Positions 1 through 6,542 of a stretch of DNA of 6,542 nt are shown here, in pieces. The notes under the pieces are model-generated. The model made no database searches. It was not told the origin of the DNA and worked only from the letters and a program-made list of their open reading frames with translations. Origin of the DNA: an uncultured Eubacteriales bacterium. Lineage in GTDB: Bacteria; Bacillota_A; Clostridia; Christensenellales; Aristaeellaceae. The stretch covers positions 1 through 6,542 of the forward strand of contig CADBLV010000257.1 in the NCBI GenBank assembly GCA_902795555.1. Direction: 5' to 3'. The translations under genes and the position numbers were made by a program. The number at the start of each line of letters is the position of its first letter. Position 1 is the first letter of the stretch.

Positions 1-331
1 GGGCCCCGCCCTCCGGACAGGAGGCCAGCGGCGCAGCCACTTTCGCAAAGGCGTCATGATCGTAGGCGCAGGGCAGCAGCGGGATCTCCCCCAGGATGGA
101 AAGGAGCCGTTTCTGCTCAGCAAGCCGATGGTCATATTCCTCTTCGGGTTCGATGTTCGGATTGTAATAGAGCACGGTGAGGCAAAAATGATCCCTCAGG
201 CGCTCCAGCACAGCGCTGGAGCAGGGCCCGCAGCAGCTGTGCAGCAAAAGCGTCGGCCGCCTCCCTCCCAGGGAAGCAATCTCCGCTTCCATTTCTTTCT
301 GATAATTCCGTTTCAGAACCGGCGCGCTCAT
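1..331 (-). CDS. queH: Epoxyqueuosine reductase QueH, N-terminal part (runs off the window)
   Basis: QueH performs the last step of queuosine synthesis, reducing epoxyqueuosine to queuosine at the wobble base (position 34) of tRNAs for Asp, Asn, His and Tyr. It is the cobalamin-independent alternative to QueG and uses iron-sulfur chemistry in the cytoplasm. The first 110 residues are visible. They contain the family signature LLLHSCCGPCSS (residues 28-39, with Cys33, Cys34 and Cys37), then YYNPNIEPEEEY (55-66), and the beginning of the SCPEGG motif (104-109) that normally leads into a further Cys-x-x-Cys segment, here cut off. The family is usually about 180-250 residues, so roughly half is present. 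The ATG at 331 is chosen because AAAGGAG lies 5 bases upstream. The gene follows the VWA/GATase gene after 56 bases with no clear terminator, so readthrough is plausible. The family call is firm from the motifs; activity cannot be judged without the missing half. Confidence 0.93.
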   Translation of the reverse strand, partial: MSAPVLKRNYQKEMEAEIASLGGRRPTLLLHSCCGPCSSAVLERLRDHFCLTVLYYNPNIEPEEEYDHRLAEQKRLLSILGEIPLLPCAYDHDAFAKVAAPLASCPEGGA

Positions 332-387
332 TCTGTCTCCTTTCCGGAAATCTCCCATCCGTCTCGCCTGCCTTCAGGCCGGCGGCC
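332..387 (-). other. Short gap between the large VWA gene and queH
   Basis: These 56 bases hold the queH ribosome binding site and a small GC-rich inverted repeat (GCC-TGAA-GGC on the minus strand, near 370-380). The repeat has no T-run after it, so it does not qualify as an intrinsic terminator. No promoter is apparent. Confidence 0.5.
337..343 (-). promoter_or_regulatory. Ribosome binding site of queH
   Basis: On the minus strand AAAGGAG is followed by a 5-base spacer (ACAGA) and the ATG at 331. It fixes the queH start and shows that queH is translated independently of the gene before it, which ends 56 bases upstream. No -10/-35 promoter pair can be recognised in the short gap 332-387. Confidence 0.8.
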
Positions 388-3213
388 TCACAGTTTCTTC
401 CGCCCCTGCATGGAATCCCACAGCACGTCCACGGCCCTGGCTTCCTCCGTCGGCGCCTTTGCCTTTCCCCGGCCGCGCGGCGATCGGCCGGAAGGGCCGT
501 TTTTCTCTTTCTTTTCCTTCGTCTCTTTCGTTTCCTTTGTTTCTTCTTTCTCCCGAATCCATCCCAGACGGCGCTGGGCGATATCAAAGAGGAAAATCAG
601 CCCCGCGGCAAGGGCGAAAATCGGCGTCAGATCCCATCGTTTTCGGGCCGCCGTGTCCGGAAAGCGCAACAGGCCTTCCGGCGAAGCGCAAACCTGTCCG
701 CCCGTTTCAGCCGCCAGGGCCTCCAGGGCGCCTTCATCCCGGGAAAGCAGGCTGTATTCCTGCATTCCGGACACGACCGCGCCTCCCTGGGTAGACACGA
801 GGGGTTCGCCGTCCCGGTTGACCACCGACAGCCGCACCGCCCAGGCGCCCTGCTGATCCGCCTCGAGGGGGCCTTCAAAGGCGTTTGCGGAAACCCTTTC
901 CAGTCGAACCGTCCGGACGCTTCCGTCCGGCGCCATCACGGTGGCCTCGGCCCGGGAAGCCTCCTCCGGAAACGCCGTGTCCGCTTCGCCGTCCGCGGCG
1001 GCACTTTCCCGGAGTCCCGTTGTCTCCGCCTCAAATCGGAGCACGCCTTCTTCCGGAAGGATCGTCATCCGGCCCGGGGCGGTCGGCTCCGGCGCGACAA
1101 AGCTGATCATGCCGGAGAAGAAAGCCGCCGCCTGCGGCCAGGAAAGGAAAGAAGCACTCCAGCCGCCCTGGACATCGCTCGTCCAGCACACAACCCGCCC
1201 CGCTCCGTATGTCCACCAGGCCAGGATGGGATCCTCCCGGTCGGAAATCAGGGAGACTGTGGCCAGGGGCTTTTCCGCCGTCGCCAGATAGCCGTCCAGG
1301 GCGGGAAAAGCCTCGAAATCTGTCATGGATGGATCGGAAACGAGGGGAATGAACCGCCGGTTCTGCACATAGGAACCGGTAATCCGCATGGTTTCCCGGG
1401 TGAAGATTCTCGGGAGGGAATCGAAGGGCCCGGCGGCATACATCCGTCCGCCGCCCACGGTGGCCAGACGCCGGAGGCCGGCCAGATCGGCCCCGTCGCC
1501 GACGGCGACCGCGGTGAGGGTGATGCCGTCCTCCGCCATGCCCCGCACCACGTCCTCATAGCCTGTGTCTCCCGCTTCCCCGTCCGTGAGAAAAATGACG
1601 TGTTTATACTGCGCGTCGGCGTTTCGCAGCGCCTCCGCGGCCATCTTCAGGGGCGTATAGAAGGCCGTTCCGCCTCCGGAACGAATCGTGGCCACCTGAT
1701 CCTGCATGCCCGCCCTGTCCGTGACATAAGACAGGGGAACCACCCATTTTCCCTCGTCATCAAAGGCAATCACGCCGGCCTGATCCCGCTCATTGAGCAC
1801 ATCCAGGGCGGCGCAGGCCGCCTCCCGGGCCAGAGCCAGCCGGGACACACCCCAGGCTTCCTCCGTCATGGAGCCGGATTTATCGATCACCAGCACGAGG
1901 GCCGTCGTCGGAAGATCCAGCCGGTTTCGCACATCCACCGTCACAGGCAGCATGTCCTCCAGGGCGCTTCCCCGATAGCTGCCGAGGGCGAAGCTCTGAT
2001 CTCCGCCGAAAACGGCCACGCCGACTCCCAGTTCCCTCGCCGCGCCGGCAAGGGCGGAAATCTGCTCCGTCCGGAGGCTGTCCGCATCCGCGTTCACCAG
2101 GGCCACCGCCTGATAGGCCCAGAGATCCTGGGCCGCCCCCGGCAGAAGCGAAACCGGAACCACCTGCACCCGGAATCCGGCGGCAGAGAGCATCTTCCGC
2201 AATTCCTCCCCCGCGCCGGTCTGCCCTTCCGCAAGGAGGACGCTGAGCCGGCCCGCGACGGTCGTAAAGGCGGCGTTCCGGTCGTTTGCAGAAACGGTAT
2301 CCCCTTCCATCATCACCTGGGCTTCGAAGGTCACAATGCCGCTGCCGGCGTCGTTCTCGTCTTCCGAAGAGGCATCGTCCGCGCCGAAGACCGTTGCGTC
2401 CCCCTCTTCAACCCGGGATTCAAAGGCGAAGGTGTTTTCACCCTTTCGCAGGGTGACCTCCCGGGTTTCCACGGGGCGATGATTCCGGAAAAGCACCACC
2501 GTGGCCGGACCGGACACATTCGCGTCCACGGAAACCGTGGTCACATATTTCTGACCGGCATACAGAAAGGCGGGCAGGTCGATTTTGGTAATCTGGGCAT
2601 CCGGTGAGGAACGCGGAGCGGTTTTCAGCACGTTCACCGGCAGGCCGAAAGCGCTGTTATCCGTTCCCTGAGGCAGGGAGACCCGCCCGTCGCTGATCAC
2701 CGCAATGCCGCCGTTGGCGTCCGTGGGCAGCAGCGCCCGGGCGAGGGCCAGCGCCTCCCCGAGATCGCTCCCGCTCCGGTCCAGGCGGCTTTCGATTTCC
2801 CCCAGGGGGCGGCTCTGATTCAGCCCCCGCTCCACCCGGGCGTCCCGGCCGAAAGCGATCACGCCCACGGCGCGGCCGTCCGATTGGGACAGGGCTTCCC
2901 GAGCCAGGGACAGAACTTCCTCCTCGTCCACCGAGGCGGAAACATCCAGGAGCAGGAAGGCGCTGCGGTCCGGGCTGGGGGCAAGGATGCCCGTGCCTGC
3001 CAGGGCCAAGGCGCAAAGCAGCGCCGCCAGGGCGTGCAGCCCATAGCTCAGGATTTCCCCGCGGCCGCGGGCACGGCCGGAAACCGGCACAGTACCCTGC
3101 TTTGCGCGCTTTTTTCCGCCCCGCCGGGAAAACAGCAGGCAGGCAGCCGTCACCGCCCCGCACAGGAGCAGCAGGATCAGCAGCCGAAGGGGATGCAGCA
3201 CATCAACGGACAC
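388..3213 (-). CDS. Membrane-anchored protein with two VWA domains and a GATase-like scaffold
   Basis: This 941-residue protein probably acts at the cell surface as the large VWA partner of the MoxR ATPase encoded in the same cluster; its substrate is unknown. Two membrane helices (about 8-29 and 55-77) flank a strongly basic loop (30-52), which predicts that this loop is cytoplasmic. A first VWA domain (about 83-200) has the MIDAS motif DVSAS (90-94) and SDG (174-176). A beta-rich segment (about 205-320) follows. A glutamine-amidotransferase-like region (PF07090-like) appears in two pieces, about 323-425 (VFGGDQSF at 401-408, ending in EDMLPV) and about 640-705 (TYGAGRVVCWTSD at 668-680). 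Between them sits a canonical VWA domain (about 436-610) with DKSGS (444-448), Thr516 and TDG (543-545). A beta-type domain (about 715-815), a third helix (about 861-878) and a basic cytoplasmic tail rich in Lys, Glu and Thr complete it. The start is the GTG at 3213, overlapping the previous gene by 11 bases, with GGGGG 9 bases upstream; the in-frame GTG at 3204 is an alternative. The architecture is confident; the function is not. Confidence 0.9.
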   Translation of the reverse strand: MSVDVLHPLRLLILLLLCGAVTAACLLFSRRGGKKRAKQGTVPVSGRARGRGEILSYGLHALAALLCALALAGTGILAPSPDRSAFLLLDVSASVDEEEVLSLAREALSQSDGRAVGVIAFGRDARVERGLNQSRPLGEIESRLDRSGSDLGEALALARALLPTDANGGIAVISDGRVSLPQGTDNSAFGLPVNVLKTAPRSSPDAQITKIDLPAFLYAGQKYVTTVSVDANVSGPATVVLFRNHRPVETREVTLRKGENTFAFESRVEEGDATVFGADDASSEDENDAGSGIVTFEAQVMMEGDTVSANDRNAAFTTVAGRLSVLLAEGQTGAGEELRKMLSAAGFRVQVVPVSLLPGAAQDLWAYQAVALVNADADSLRTEQISALAGAARELGVGVAVFGGDQSFALGSYRGSALEDMLPVTVDVRNRLDLPTTALVLVIDKSGSMTEEAWGVSRLALAREAACAALDVLNERDQAGVIAFDDEGKWVVPLSYVTDRAGMQDQVATIRSGGGTAFYTPLKMAAEALRNADAQYKHVIFLTDGEAGDTGYEDVVRGMAEDGITLTAVAVGDGADLAGLRRLATVGGGRMYAAGPFDSLPRIFTRETMRITGSYVQNRRFIPLVSDPSMTDFEAFPALDGYLATAEKPLATVSLISDREDPILAWWTYGAGRVVCWTSDVQGGWSASFLSWPQAAAFFSGMISFVAPEPTAPGRMTILPEEGVLRFEAETTGLRESAAADGEADTAFPEEASRAEATVMAPDGSVRTVRLERVSANAFEGPLEADQQGAWAVRLSVVNRDGEPLVSTQGGAVVSGMQEYSLLSRDEGALEALAAETGGQVCASPEGLLRFPDTAARKRWDLTPIFALAAGLIFLFDIAQRRLGWIREKEETKETKETKEKKEKNGPSGRSPRGRGKAKAPTEEARAVDVLWDSMQGRKKL

Positions 3214-4969
3214 AGCGGGACACCCCCATTTCTGCCATCAGAAGGATCAGGAACCCCAGGAGCAGCCAGGGGGTCAGATCCCGGCCCCGGGAGGAGGCGG
3301 CCGCCGCGGCTGCCTCCGTATGGGATGGGGCCACGAACCGGACGTCGCTTTCCGCGGCCGGGAGGGGATCAAGCCGGTTTGCGGCGTCGTTTTCGTCGCT
3401 TTCCCCGCCGGGTCCCACCTCCTCGGAGTTCCGGGCCGCTTTCCGGTTTTCCAGAAAGGCCAGCGCGTTTTGAATGAAGAGAGGAAAATCGTATTTCATG
3501 GGCCAGTTGGATTCATGGGGATCAAATCCGATCACCACCGCGTCCTCCGTCCAGGCCGCCGCCGTTTCCCCGCCCGAAAGCAGGGCTGCTTTTCCGCCGG
3601 AAAGGGGATAGAAAGCCCGGAGGGAAACGTCCTTCAGGGACACAGAGGCGGTGAGGGGCGTGTTTTCCGCCGCCCGAAGCGGCGCCGTTGCTTCCCAGGG
3701 CTCCCGGGGCCAGGAGATGACCGTCTCTTCGCCCGCCTTCAGGCGAACCGTTTCATCGCCTTCTTCCGGGGAAAGCGAATCATGAACCACCTCGGCCGCG
3801 ATCTTCGCGTCCGATGTCAGCACCACAGGTCCCTCCCCCCAGATATACCAGTCCGCTTCCAGGGAAGCGAGGGCCTCCCGGTCTGTGCGCACAACGGTGA
3901 TGTCCGGCCGGACCCGCAGGGCGCTTTCCAGGAAAATGCTTTCCGAGGCCAGGGCCGCCAGGCGCTTTTCCGCCTTTCGGACGGGGACGGAAACCCGATT
4001 GTCCTCCGCCAGGGCGTCCTCTTCCCGAATCGAAACCGAAACCCATCGCGCATCCGGCGGAAGGCTGAAAACAGCGCCGGCACTTTCGCCCTCCCCGACA
4101 TCCATCTCTCGGGCGCCCACCGTTTCTCCGTCCGCCTCGCACACCAGGGAGAGCACGCAGTCCGGGCCGAAATTGGAAACGCTCGCGTAGGCCATGCCCG
4201 TTTCCGCCTCCAGGGAAATGACAGCGCGGTTGGCTTCGCCCCTTCCCACGTTGATCGCCTGAATCCGTTCTTCCGCCCCGTCTGTCTCCTTTGTGAACGA
4301 CAGCTCACCTCTGTCATTTCGTGCCGGTTGACTATTTTGCAGCCACTCCGCTTCGCGCTCGTGGGCAAAATATGTCTCCGGGGAAAAGGTGTCCGAGAAA
4401 ACCCACACGGTTGTTTCTTCCGTCTCCCCCGCGTCGCGGGCCATGGCCCTGGCCAGGGAAAGCGCCCTGTCCAACCGGGAATCGGTTCGTCCGGCCCGGA
4501 TGTCCTTCAGAGCCCGGATGGCTTCCTCCGCCTCCCGGGTTGTGACGACAGGGCGGGACTCCTCTCCCGCCGCCAGAATCGTGATGGTTTCTCCCTGCGG
4601 CAGCCCCTGCAGGACCTTTGTCGCCTCCTCCAGCGCCTCCTCCATCCGGCTGCGGCCCCCGGACCGGGTAAGCATGCTGGCGGACTGATCCAGAATCAGG
4701 ATGCTTCGGCCCGCCCGGCCGCCGGAGAGGGACGGGCGCATCAGCGCCAGCGCCAGCAGCGACAGGGCCAGAATGCGCAGCATCATCAGCAGGCTGCTCC
4801 GCAGGCGCTGAAACGGGCGGTTGGCCGCGCTTTCCCGCACAGCCCTGCGCCACAGCAGCGTAGACGGAACCTGCTTCGGAGCATACCGCCGCCTGAGCAG
4901 ATACAGCGCCGCAACAGCCAGCGGCATCAGGAAGGCCCAGGCAAACCCCGGCGCCTGAAACGTGACCAT
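3203..4969 (-). CDS. BatA-type membrane protein with one VWA domain
   Basis: This 588-residue protein is related to the BatA/aerotolerance family of VWA proteins that accompany MoxR ATPases. The N-terminus (about 1-80) matches the BatA_N pattern: a helix at about 9-26, a basic loop with RRRYAPKQVPSTLLWRR (26-42), and a second helix at about 59-78. The VWA domain (about 87-200) carries a complete MIDAS: DQSAS (94-98), Thr162 in GRTDSRL, and SDT (192-194). A beta-sandwich-like segment (about 235-330) ends in EDNRVSVPV (322-330), and a GATase-like region (about 333-508) contains GFDPHESNWPMKYDFPLFI (481-499). Six alanines (553-558) and the RGRDLTP motif (561-567) precede the last helix (about 566-583) and a very short tail. 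The basic inter-helix loop predicts that the VWA faces outside. The ATG at 4969 is supported by AAAGGAGG 6 bases upstream. The link of Bat proteins to oxygen tolerance comes from Bacteroides and Leptospira literature and should not be transferred here as a function. Confidence 0.9.
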   Translation of the reverse strand: MVTFQAPGFAWAFLMPLAVAALYLLRRRYAPKQVPSTLLWRRAVRESAANRPFQRLRSSLLMMLRILALSLLALALMRPSLSGGRAGRSILILDQSASMLTRSGGRSRMEEALEEATKVLQGLPQGETITILAAGEESRPVVTTREAEEAIRALKDIRAGRTDSRLDRALSLARAMARDAGETEETTVWVFSDTFSPETYFAHEREAEWLQNSQPARNDRGELSFTKETDGAEERIQAINVGRGEANRAVISLEAETGMAYASVSNFGPDCVLSLVCEADGETVGAREMDVGEGESAGAVFSLPPDARWVSVSIREEDALAEDNRVSVPVRKAEKRLAALASESIFLESALRVRPDITVVRTDREALASLEADWYIWGEGPVVLTSDAKIAAEVVHDSLSPEEGDETVRLKAGEETVISWPREPWEATAPLRAAENTPLTASVSLKDVSLRAFYPLSGGKAALLSGGETAAAWTEDAVVIGFDPHESNWPMKYDFPLFIQNALAFLENRKAARNSEEVGPGGESDENDAANRLDPLPAAESDVRFVAPSHTEAAAAAASSRGRDLTPWLLLGFLILLMAEMGVSRCVR

Positions 4970-4975
4970 GGACAG

Positions 4976-4983
4976 CCTCCTTT
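4976..4983 (-). promoter_or_regulatory. Strong ribosome binding site of the BatA-type gene
   Basis: The minus strand reads AAAGGAGG, then a 6-base spacer and the ATG at 4969. It lies inside the 21-base gap after the DUF58 stop codon (4991-4993). This near-perfect anti-16S match decides the start and is the strongest initiation signal in the cluster; the neighbouring DUF58 and large VWA genes rely on overlapping starts with weaker signals. Confidence 0.85.
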
Positions 4984-4990
4984 GTTTTCT

Positions 4991-5839
4991 TTACACAAAT
5001 CCGCCCCGGGCCAGCAGGGGAATGAAATGCTGCTCGAAGGGCTCCCGGGCGTCCAGCAGCAGATAGGCCGCGCCCCGCCGGTGACAGTTTTCGCGCACCC
5101 GGGACAGAAAATCCGTCAGAACGTTTCGGTAGTCCTTCAGAACGGCGTCGTCCGCCACGATGTCCGTTTTTTCGCCGCTTTCGGCATCCTCCAGGCGCAC
5201 CGCCCCGGCGAACGCGGGATCGAGCTCCCCGCCGGACAGCACATGGACAACGCCGCATTCCTGGCCCCGATATCTCAGATAATCCAGGGTTTCTCCCAGG
5301 GCGTCCTCCGTATATCCGTCTGTGATCAGCAGGCTCAGACCCTTTTTCAGGCCCTCCAGATGCCTCACTCCCGCTCCCACGTCGCCGCCGCCCTCAGGAA
5401 CAGCCCGGCCCAGGAAATCCGCCGCCGCGGCATAGGCCTGCCGTCCCGACCATCGCGGCGACATCCTGTTTCCCTTTTCGCCAATCAGCGCCACCCGCAG
5501 CTGATCGCCGCCTGTCAGCGCCAGATAGCTCAGGGCGGCCGCCGCGTCCCGGGCATGGTCCCATTTTTCGGTCATGGAGGCGCTGGCGTCCAGCAGCACG
5601 GTAACCGCGTTTTCCCGCTCCTCTGTAAACAGCTTCAGAAACAGCCTGTCAAAGCGGGCCAGGGCGTTCCAGTCGATTCGCCGGATATCATCTCCGGGAA
5701 TATATTCCCGAAAATCCGAAAACTCCGCGGAGGATCCCAGCCCGTGGGAGCGTCGAATGCCGCCCGCGCCGCCGGCGGCCCGCCCGCGGACGGCCAGCGC
5801 GAGGGCATCCAGCCGGGAAAGAAAAGCATCGCTCAGCAT
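4991..5839 (-). CDS. DUF58 domain protein, soluble VWA-like
   Basis: This 282-residue protein belongs to the DUF58 family (PF01882), which is almost always encoded beside MoxR ATPases and is presumed to be one of their partners; its biochemical activity is not established. The family core is clear: [20 protein letters not shown] (37-56), then [19 protein letters not shown] (57-75), followed directly by a VWA-like fold with the MIDAS-type motif DASAS (84-88) and TDG (173-175). The Thr that normally completes the MIDAS is not obvious: the equivalent stretch GGGDVGAG (150-157) has none. No membrane helix is present, unlike the longer DUF58 proteins with two N-terminal helices, so it should be cytoplasmic. 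The ATG at 5839 overlaps the end of the MoxR gene by 7 bases (ATGCTGA), with GGAG 8 bases upstream, which indicates translational coupling. The gap to the next gene is only 21 bases. Confidence 0.93.
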   Translation of the reverse strand: MLSDAFLSRLDALALAVRGRAAGGAGGIRRSHGLGSSAEFSDFREYIPGDDIRRIDWNALARFDRLFLKLFTEERENAVTVLLDASASMTEKWDHARDAAAALSYLALTGGDQLRVALIGEKGNRMSPRWSGRQAYAAAADFLGRAVPEGGGDVGAGVRHLEGLKKGLSLLITDGYTEDALGETLDYLRYRGQECGVVHVLSGGELDPAFAGAVRLEDAESGEKTDIVADDAVLKDYRNVLTDFLSRVRENCHRRGAAYLLLDAREPFEQHFIPLLARGGFV

Positions 5840-6542
5840 GGCACACGCTCCAGCATGGCCGCGATCAGATCCTCGGCCGTTTTTCCCTCCGACACCGCCT
5901 CAAAATTCAGCCCCAGGCGATGGCGCAGGCAGGCCGGCGCCACATAGCGGATGTCCTCAAAGGAAACGTTGTATCGGCCCTGGCGCAGCGCCCGTACCCG
6001 GGCGGTGGACAGCATGGCCTGGCCGGCCCGGGGGCTGGCGCCGAAGCGCAGATATCTCCGGCTTTCCTCCGGCGCGTCCTCCCGCTCGGGATGGGTGGCC
6101 AGCAAAAGACGCAGCGCGTATTCCCGAACGCCGGAAGCGATGGGCGTCGAGGCGGCAATACGCCGCAGGGCCAGCAGTTCCTCTCCCCCGATCACCTTTT
6201 GCGGAGCCGGCCGCCCCGCCCCAACCGTCAGCTCCATGATGCCGGTCAGCTCCTCCAGGCTGGGAAACGGCACCAGCACCTTGAACAGGAATCGGTCCAG
6301 CTGGGCCTCCGGCAGCGGATAGGTGCCTTCCTGTTCCACGGGATTCTGGGTGGCCAGAACGAAATAGGGTTCCGGCAGGGAATGGGTTACCCCCGCGACG
6401 GTCACCGCGTGTTCCTGCATCGCTTCCAGCAGCGCCGCCTGGGTTTTGGGCGTCGCCCGGTTGATTTCGTCCGCCAGCACGATGGAGGCAAAGAGCGGGC
6501 CCTCCTGAAAGCGGAAGGTGTTCCCCTCCTCCCCGCGAATCA
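5833..6542 (-). CDS. MoxR-family AAA+ ATPase, C-terminal part (starts outside the window)
   Basis: MoxR ATPases are cytoplasmic ring-forming AAA+ proteins thought to remodel or load cofactors into VWA-containing partners. The last 235 residues are visible. Reading inward from the window edge, they show [12 protein letters not shown], then the Walker B segment [20 protein letters not shown], the family motif [13 protein letters not shown], sensor 1 ([20 protein letters not shown]), and LDRFLFKV with the likely arginine finger. The C-terminal helical lid includes [11 protein letters not shown] and the sensor 2 region, and ends in LERVPC. Walker A lies beyond the edge. Full members are about 310-330 residues, so some 80-100 residues are missing. 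A GTG at 6480 is not a true start, because conserved sequence continues upstream of it to the edge in the same frame. The gene ends with TGA at 5833-5835, inside the start of the DUF58 gene. Confidence 0.96.
   Translation of the reverse strand, partial: IRGEEGNTFRFQEGPLFASIVLADEINRATPKTQAALLEAMQEHAVTVAGVTHSLPEPYFVLATQNPVEQEGTYPLPEAQLDRFLFKVLVPFPSLEELTGIMELTVGAGRPAPQKVIGGEELLALRRIAASTPIASGVREYALRLLLATHPEREDAPEESRRYLRFGASPRAGQAMLSTARVRALRQGRYNVSFEDIRYVAPACLRHRLGLNFEAVSEGKTAEDLIAAMLERVPC

Noticed and set aside
360..390. Possible terminator hairpin after the large VWA gene
   Set aside because: The inverted repeat is very short (GCC-TGAA-GGC) and lacks a following T-run on the minus strand, so intrinsic termination is not supported.
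56..856. 266-codon plus-strand frame
   Set aside because: It runs antisense to queH and to the 3' end of the large VWA gene, and its Phe/Ser-rich stretch is simply the complement of the Lys/Glu repeat tail.
1600..2607. 335-codon open frame on the plus strand, antisense to the large VWA gene
   Set aside because: It is opposite a confidently assigned gene, its product is His/Gly/Arg-rich without family motifs, and it lacks a convincing ribosome binding site or operon context.
3296..3313. GC-rich run encoding six alanines, considered as a DNA repeat or regulatory element
   Set aside because: It is a mixed-codon alanine linker just before the last membrane helix of the BatA-type protein, with no independent structure beyond coding.
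4332..5258. 308-codon minus-strand frame spanning the DUF58/BatA-type junction
   Set aside because: It is an out-of-frame shadow of two genes whose own frames contain clear family motifs; its product is Arg/Gly/Ala-rich.
3320..5947. 875-codon open frame on the plus strand, antisense to the BatA-type and DUF58 genes
   Set aside because: It lies opposite two well-conserved genes, has a compositionally odd Arg/Gly/Gln/Pro-rich translation with no recognisable domain, and is explained by GC-rich codon usage removing stops on the opposite strand.

Overview
The window carries one contiguous minus-strand gene cluster, read from the high-coordinate end down to the low end, and both ends are cut by the window. 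In order of transcription it holds: the C-terminal part of a MoxR-family AAA+ ATPase (6542 to 5833), a complete soluble DUF58 protein (5839 to 4991), a complete BatA-type membrane protein with one VWA domain (4969 to 3203), a complete larger membrane protein with two VWA domains and a glutamine-amidotransferase-like scaffold (3213 to 388), and the N-terminal part of the epoxyqueuosine reductase QueH (331 to 1). Coding density is almost complete. The only gaps are 21 bases (4970-4990) and 56 bases (332-387), and neither shows a convincing terminator or promoter.

The DNA is GC-rich with strong G/C preference at third codon positions, and strong AGGAGG-type ribosome binding sites are present. 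The MoxR / DUF58 / BatA-like / VWA-GATase order, with no transglutaminase gene, together with the B12-independent QueH, suggests a GC-rich member of the Clostridia (Firmicutes). An anaerobic gut or rumen lineage such as Christensenellales-like bacteria would fit. This assignment is inferred from gene content and style, not from a marker gene.

The first four genes look like one functional unit. MoxR ATPases are thought to act as chaperone-like remodelers of VWA-domain partners that bind metal through a MIDAS site. Here the ATPase and DUF58 proteins have no membrane segments and should be cytoplasmic. The two larger proteins each have two N-terminal membrane helices separated by a positively charged loop and one C-terminal helix, which places their VWA domains outside the cell and their tails inside. 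The two membrane proteins share a ground plan (helix-helix-VWA-beta domain-GATase-like domain-helix) and appear to be paralogs; the larger one has gained an extra, canonical VWA domain inside its GATase-like region. The substrate or process controlled by the system is not evident from the sequence. QueH is a tRNA-modification enzyme with its own strong ribosome binding site; it is probably a co-transcribed or simply adjacent neighbour with no functional link.

The module belongs to a recognisable but poorly characterised family. I see no mobile element, CRISPR array, tRNA or rRNA. The most interesting points are the paralogous pair with an inserted VWA domain, the predicted split of the module across the membrane, and the charged cytoplasmic tail of the larger protein.
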